Shown: piece by piece, positions 5,934 to 9,076 of the stretch | How the letters are laid out: each line of letters starts with the position of its first letter | Numbering within the stretch: the first letter of the stretch is position 1 | Assembly: GCA_903914985.1 (NCBI GenBank) | Contig: CAIWRE010000202.1 | Span: forward strand, 1 to 9,076 | Reading direction: 5' to 3' | Source: an uncultured beta proteobacterium | GTDB taxonomy: Bacteria > Pseudomonadota > Gammaproteobacteria > Burkholderiales > Burkholderiaceae_C | Length of the DNA stretch: 9,076 bases | Position numbers and translations under genes: made by a program | Notes under the pieces: model-generated | Told to the model about the DNA's origin: nothing | Seen by the model: only the letters and a program-made list of their open reading frames with translations | Databases searched by the model: none

Positions 5934-8762
5934 ATGAAAATCCCCGCCAAAGCCGTGACGACCAAGCACACCAGGAACAGCGAGCGCCCTTTGGTGGAAG
6001 ACATCCGGCTGCTGGGGCGCATGTTGGGCGACGTGATCCGCGAGCAAGATGGTGAGGCAGCGTTTGCACTGGTGGAACAAATCCGCACCCTGTCCGTGGC
6101 ATTTCGGCGTGACGCCGACCATGAAGCGGACAAAGCACTGAAAAAATTGCTGAAAGGCCTGAGTGCAGACCAGACGGTCAGTGTGATTCGCGCCTTCACT
6201 TATTTCAGCCATCTGGCCAATCTGGCCGAAGACCGTCACCATATCCGCCGCCGTGCAGTCCATGAGCGCGCGGGTGACTCACAGGAAGGCAGCATCGATG
6301 TCGCCGTATCACGTTTGCGCTGGGCCGGCATCACACCGCAAGCCATTTCGCAGTCCCTGGCGCACAGCTTTGTGTCTCCGGTGTTGACCGCCCACCCGAC
6401 CGAAGTTCAGCGCAAAAGTATTTTGGATGCGGAACGTGCGATTGCCCAGTTGTTGGGCGCGCGTGACGACGTGGTGTACCGCGGTGAAGCACAGCCTCGC
6501 AACGCGCTGACTCAGCGCGAACTCGCGGCCATTGACGCACAGATCCGCGCGCGCGTGGCGCAGCTTTGGCAAACACGGTTGCTGCGCTACAACAAGCTCA
6601 CGGTGGCGGATGAAGTAGAAAACGCCCTGAGCTATTACGAGTCCACGTTTTTGCGTGAAATTCCTAAACTCTATCGCGACCTCGAGGAGCACTTGGGCAC
6701 ACTACCGGTGCACTCGTTTTTGCGTATGGGCCAGTGGATCGGCGGCGACCGTGATGGCAACCCCAATGTCAGCGCCAACACTTTGGAGTACGCGCTGCGC
6801 CGTCAAAGCGAAGTGGCCCTGCGCCATTACTTGACCGAAGTGCATTTGCTGGGAGGTGAGCTGTCCATTTCCACGATGCTGTGCGATTGCAGCCCCGAGA
6901 TGCAAGCCCTGGCCGCACGCAGCCCGGACCAAAATCCCCACCGCGAAGACGAGCCTTATCGCCGGGCGCTGATCGGCACCTATGCCCGTCTGGCTGCGAC
7001 CTTGCATGCACTCACCGGCACCGACGCCGCGCGCCATGCGGTGCCGCCCCAAAATCCCTACCTCCGCGCCGAAGAACTGGTGGCCGATTTGCGCACCATC
7101 GAAACGTCGTTGGTCACCCATCACGGCGAAGCATTGACCAGCCAACGGCTGCACCCTTTGATTCGTGCAGTCGAAGTTTTCGGCTTCCATCTGGCCACGG
7201 TAGACCTACGCCAAAGCTCCGACAAGCACGAGGCCGTTGTGGCGGAGCTGCTGCGCACTGCGCGACTGGAGCCGGACTACAGCGCGCTGGACGAAGACCG
7301 CCAGCGCGCGCTGTTGCTAGGCCTCCTGAATGACGCACGTGCCCTGAAGGTCGCCGGTGCGTCTTACAGCGAGCACGCCCAAAGTGAACTGGCGATTTTT
7401 GACCTGGCCAAGGTGATGCGCGAACGCTTTGGACGGGAAGCGATTCGTCACTACATCATCAGCCACACCGAATCCGTCAGCGACTTGCTGGAAGTGCTGA
7501 TCCTCCAAAAAGAAGCAGGGCTGATGCGCGGCACGCTGGATGGCCCGGCGGTTTGTGACCTGATCGTGGTGCCGTTGTTTGAAACGATTGAAGACCTGCG
7601 CAACGCCGCGCCCATCATGGCCGAGTTTTACGCACTGCCGGGCGTGACCGCTTTGGTGCAACGCAGCGGCGCCGAACAGGACATCATGCTGGGGTATTCC
7701 GACAGCAACAAAGACGGCGGCATCTTCACGAGCAATTGGGAGCTCTACCGCGCTGAAATTGCCTTGGTGGAACTGTTTGACACTTTGGCGGCAAAGCACC
7801 CGATTCAGTTGCGCATGTTCCACGGCCGTGGCGGCACCGTGGGGCGGGGTGGCGGCCCGAGCTACCAGGCTATCCTGGCGCAGCCGCCCGGCACGGTGCG
7901 CGGCCAGATCCGCCTGACCGAACAGGGCGAAGTCATCGGCTCCAAATACGCCAACCCCGAAATTGGCCGGCGTAACCTGGAGACGCTGGTGGCCGCGACG
8001 CTGGAAGCCACGCTGCTGCAGTCCACCAAGGCGGCCACGCCCGCGTTTTTGCAGGCTGCGGCGCAGCTCTCCCAGTTCAGCATGGAGGCCTACCGCAAGC
8101 TGGTCTACGAAACACCGGGATTTACCGACTATTTTTTCAGCTCAACGCCCATCCGCGAGATCGCCGAGCTCAATATCGGATCGCGGCCGGCATCGCGCAA
8201 AGCGACACAGGCTATTGAAGACTTGCGCGCTATTCCCTGGGGCTTTAGCTGGGGTCAGTGCCGCCTTGCCCTGCCGGGTTGGCTCGGTTTTGGAGCCGCG
8301 GTGCAACGCTTTGTCCATGGTGAACACGGCGACCACAGCGCTGTGCAGATCAAAGAACGCACCGCCTTGCTGCGACGCATGGATCGTCAGTGGCCGTTTT
8401 TCCAGACTCTTTTGTCCAATATGGATATGGTGATGGCAAAAAGTGACCTGGCGCTGGCCGCCCGATATGCCGAGCTGGTAACCGACACCCGGATGCGCAA
8501 GAAGATTTTTGCCGCCTTGGAGGCAGAGTGGCACAGCACCGCGAAGGCGCTCACACTGATTACCGGCGACAAGCAGCGCCTGGCACACAACGCCGCCTTG
8601 CAGCGCTCTATCCGCCACCGCTTTCCCTACATTGATCCGCTGCACCATTTGCAGGTGGAGTTGGTGCGCCGCTACCGTGCCGGTCAGTCGGATGAACGGG
8701 TGCTGCGCGGCATCCATATTTCCATCAACGGCATTGCGGCAGGGCTGCGCAATACCGGCTAA
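5934..8762 (+). CDS. ppc: Phosphoenolpyruvate carboxylase
   Basis: Ppc carboxylates phosphoenolpyruvate with bicarbonate to oxaloacetate, refilling the TCA cycle; it is a cytoplasmic homotetramer. From ATG at 5934 the protein has 942 residues, somewhat longer than the 883 of E. coli. All family signatures are intact: VLTAHPTE (150-157) with the catalytic His154, GGDRDGNP (270-277), GYSDSNKDGG (587-596) with Lys593, and FHGRGGTVGRGGGP from 629, the mobile Arg/Gly loop with Arg632. The protein ends in GLRNTG like E. coli Ppc. MAKSDL (Lys836) and the terminal Asn940 correspond, from memory, to the E. coli aspartate-inhibition site, suggesting feedback by aspartate is kept. The start MKIPAKAV was preferred because the upstream in-frame ATG at 5889 adds residues from the control region; neither has a strong ribosome site. 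It is transcribed away from hemC. Confidence 0.97.
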   Translation: MKIPAKAVTTKHTRNSERPLVEDIRLLGRMLGDVIREQDGEAAFALVEQIRTLSVAFRRDADHEADKALKKLLKGLSADQTVSVIRAFTYFSHLANLAEDRHHIRRRAVHERAGDSQEGSIDVAVSRLRWAGITPQAISQSLAHSFVSPVLTAHPTEVQRKSILDAERAIAQLLGARDDVVYRGEAQPRNALTQRELAAIDAQIRARVAQLWQTRLLRYNKLTVADEVENALSYYESTFLREIPKLYRDLEEHLGTLPVHSFLRMGQWIGGDRDGNPNVSANTLEYALRRQSEVALRHYLTEVHLLGGELSISTMLCDCSPEMQALAARSPDQNPHREDEPYRRALIGTYARLAATLHALTGTDAARHAVPPQNPYLRAEELVADLRTIETSLVTHHGEALTSQRLHPLIRAVEVFGFHLATVDLRQSSDKHEAVVAELLRTARLEPDYSALDEDRQRALLLGLLNDARALKVAGASYSEHAQSELAIFDLAKVMRERFGREAIRHYIISHTESVSDLLEVLILQKEAGLMRGTLDGPAVCDLIVVPLFETIEDLRNAAPIMAEFYALPGVTALVQRSGAEQDIMLGYSDSNKDGGIFTSNWELYRAEIALVELFDTLAAKHPIQLRMFHGRGGTVGRGGGPSYQAILAQPPGTVRGQIRLTEQGEVIGSKYANPEIGRRNLETLVAATLEATLLQSTKAATPAFLQAAAQLSQFSMEAYRKLVYETPGFTDYFFSSTPIREIAELNIGSRPASRKATQAIEDLRAIPWGFSWGQCRLALPGWLGFGAAVQRFVHGEHGDHSAVQIKERTALLRRMDRQWPFFQTLLSNMDMVMAKSDLALAARYAELVTDTRMRKKIFAALEAEWHSTAKALTLITGDKQRLAHNAALQRSIRHRFPYIDPLHHLQVELVRRYRAGQSDERVLRGIHISINGIAAGLRNTG

Positions 8763-8795
8763 ACCACGCCCGAGGGCTGCGCCGCCCTGCCCCGA

Positions 8796-8801
8796 TAAAA
8801 T
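8796..8801 (+). promoter_or_regulatory. -10-like box immediately before argH
   Basis: TAAAAT matches the sigma-70 -10 consensus at five of six positions and is centred in the inverted repeat CCGAT-AAA-ATCGG. Its last base is only 6 nt before the argH ATG, so a usual start-site distance would put transcription at or next to the start codon. No recognisable -35 box lies 16-18 bp upstream, where the sequence is GC-rich. No Shine-Dalgarno separates it from the ATG. Confidence 0.45.
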
Positions 8802-8807
8802 CGGCGC

Positions 8808-9076
8808 ATGACAAACCAACTCGACAAAAAATCCCAAGCCTGGTCGGCGCTCTTTTCCGAACCCATGAGCGAGTTGGTTAAGCGTTACACCTCCAGCGTT
8901 TTTTTCGACAAACGCTTGTGGCAGGCGGACATTGCAGGCAGCCTGGCGCACGCCGAAATGCTGGGCCACCAAGGCATCATCAGCGCGCAAGACCTGGCCG
9001 ACATTCAGCGCGGCATGGCACAAATACACGCTGAAATTGAGTCCGGTGCTTTCGAATGGAAGCTCGACCTCGAAGA
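8808..9076 (+). CDS. argH: Argininosuccinate lyase, N-terminal part (3' end outside window)
   Basis: ArgH splits argininosuccinate into arginine and fumarate, the last step of arginine synthesis. Only 89 codons plus two bases are visible before the window ends. The reading MTNQLDKKSQAWSALFSEPM, then LVKRYTSSVFFDKRLWQADIAG and AHAEMLGHQGIIS, followed by EWKLDLE at the edge, is the typical N-terminal domain of betaproteobacterial ArgH: the FSEP start, the FDKRLW..DI..S.AHA.ML helix pair and the run into EDVH, which would follow just outside. The catalytic His and the signature loop are beyond the window. The start is the ATG at 8808, 45 bp after the ppc stop. There is no clear ribosome site but a -10-like box directly upstream, so argH may have its own, possibly leaderless, transcript as well as read-through from ppc. 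Confidence 0.93.
   Translation, partial: MTNQLDKKSQAWSALFSEPMSELVKRYTSSVFFDKRLWQADIAGSLAHAEMLGHQGIISAQDLADIQRGMAQIHAEIESGAFEWKLDLE

Noticed and set aside
5899..6138. Upstream extension of the hemC open frame into ppc
   Set aside because: It would add about 80 residues that overlap ppc coding sequence and look nothing like HemC. HemC starts at 5841 or at latest 5898.
8773..8788. Hairpin AGGGC / GCCCT after ppc as a terminator
   Set aside because: The stem is only 5 bp, and no U-tract follows; the next bases are GCCCCG. It is too weak to call in GC-rich DNA.
8142..9029. 295-codon - strand frame across the ppc end and argH start
   Set aside because: It is a shadow of ppc and argH, both of which have unmistakable family motifs on the + strand.
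1..9076. Mobile elements, defence systems, CRISPR, tRNA or prophage genes
   Set aside because: I looked on both strands. All sequence longer than 100 bp is accounted for by housekeeping genes, and no inverted-repeat ends, target duplications or spacer arrays were seen.

Overview
This window is ordinary housekeeping chromosome from a high-GC betaproteobacterium. The wording of RNase E, Ppc and ArgH points to Burkholderiales, most likely Comamonadaceae (Rhodoferax, Acidovorax, Polaromonas or relatives). That placement rests on remembered protein similarity and was not searched. I see no mobile element, tRNA, rRNA, CRISPR array or prophage gene, and coding density is very high.

Layout from left to right. 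(1) On the + strand, the 3' two thirds of rne (RNase E, the mRNA-decay and rRNA-processing endonuclease) ends at 1778. It includes the zinc-link, a probable membrane-binding helix, a long Arg/Gly-rich disordered arm and a conserved-looking C-terminal tail. (2) A strong bidirectional terminator at about 1812-1839 separates rne from the convergent heme operon. (3) On the - strand, hemC, hemD, hemX and hemY are read from 5841 down to 1838. They are spaced by 9 bp, a 4-bp overlap and 3 bp, so they form one tight operon. HemC polymerises porphobilinogen to hydroxymethylbilane and HemD closes it to uroporphyrinogen III. HemX and HemY are membrane-anchored accessory proteins that travel with them. 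(4) An AT-richer divergent control region lies at about 5842-5933. (5) On the + strand, ppc (phosphoenolpyruvate carboxylase, oxaloacetate replenishment) spans 5934-8762. (6) After a 45-bp gap, the start of argH (argininosuccinate lyase) runs off the right edge. A -10-like box sits so close to its ATG that a leaderless transcript is possible.

The genes serve separate core pathways: RNA turnover, tetrapyrrole synthesis, anaplerosis and arginine synthesis. The hemCDXY/ppc divergent pair is the main functional junction. No undescribed system was found. The points worth a second look are fine-scale: a TTG-started hemD in the same frame as hemC, an uncertain hemC start beside a palindrome that carries ATG on both strands, a terminator that contains the hemY stop codon, and an internal duplication in the RNase E arm.
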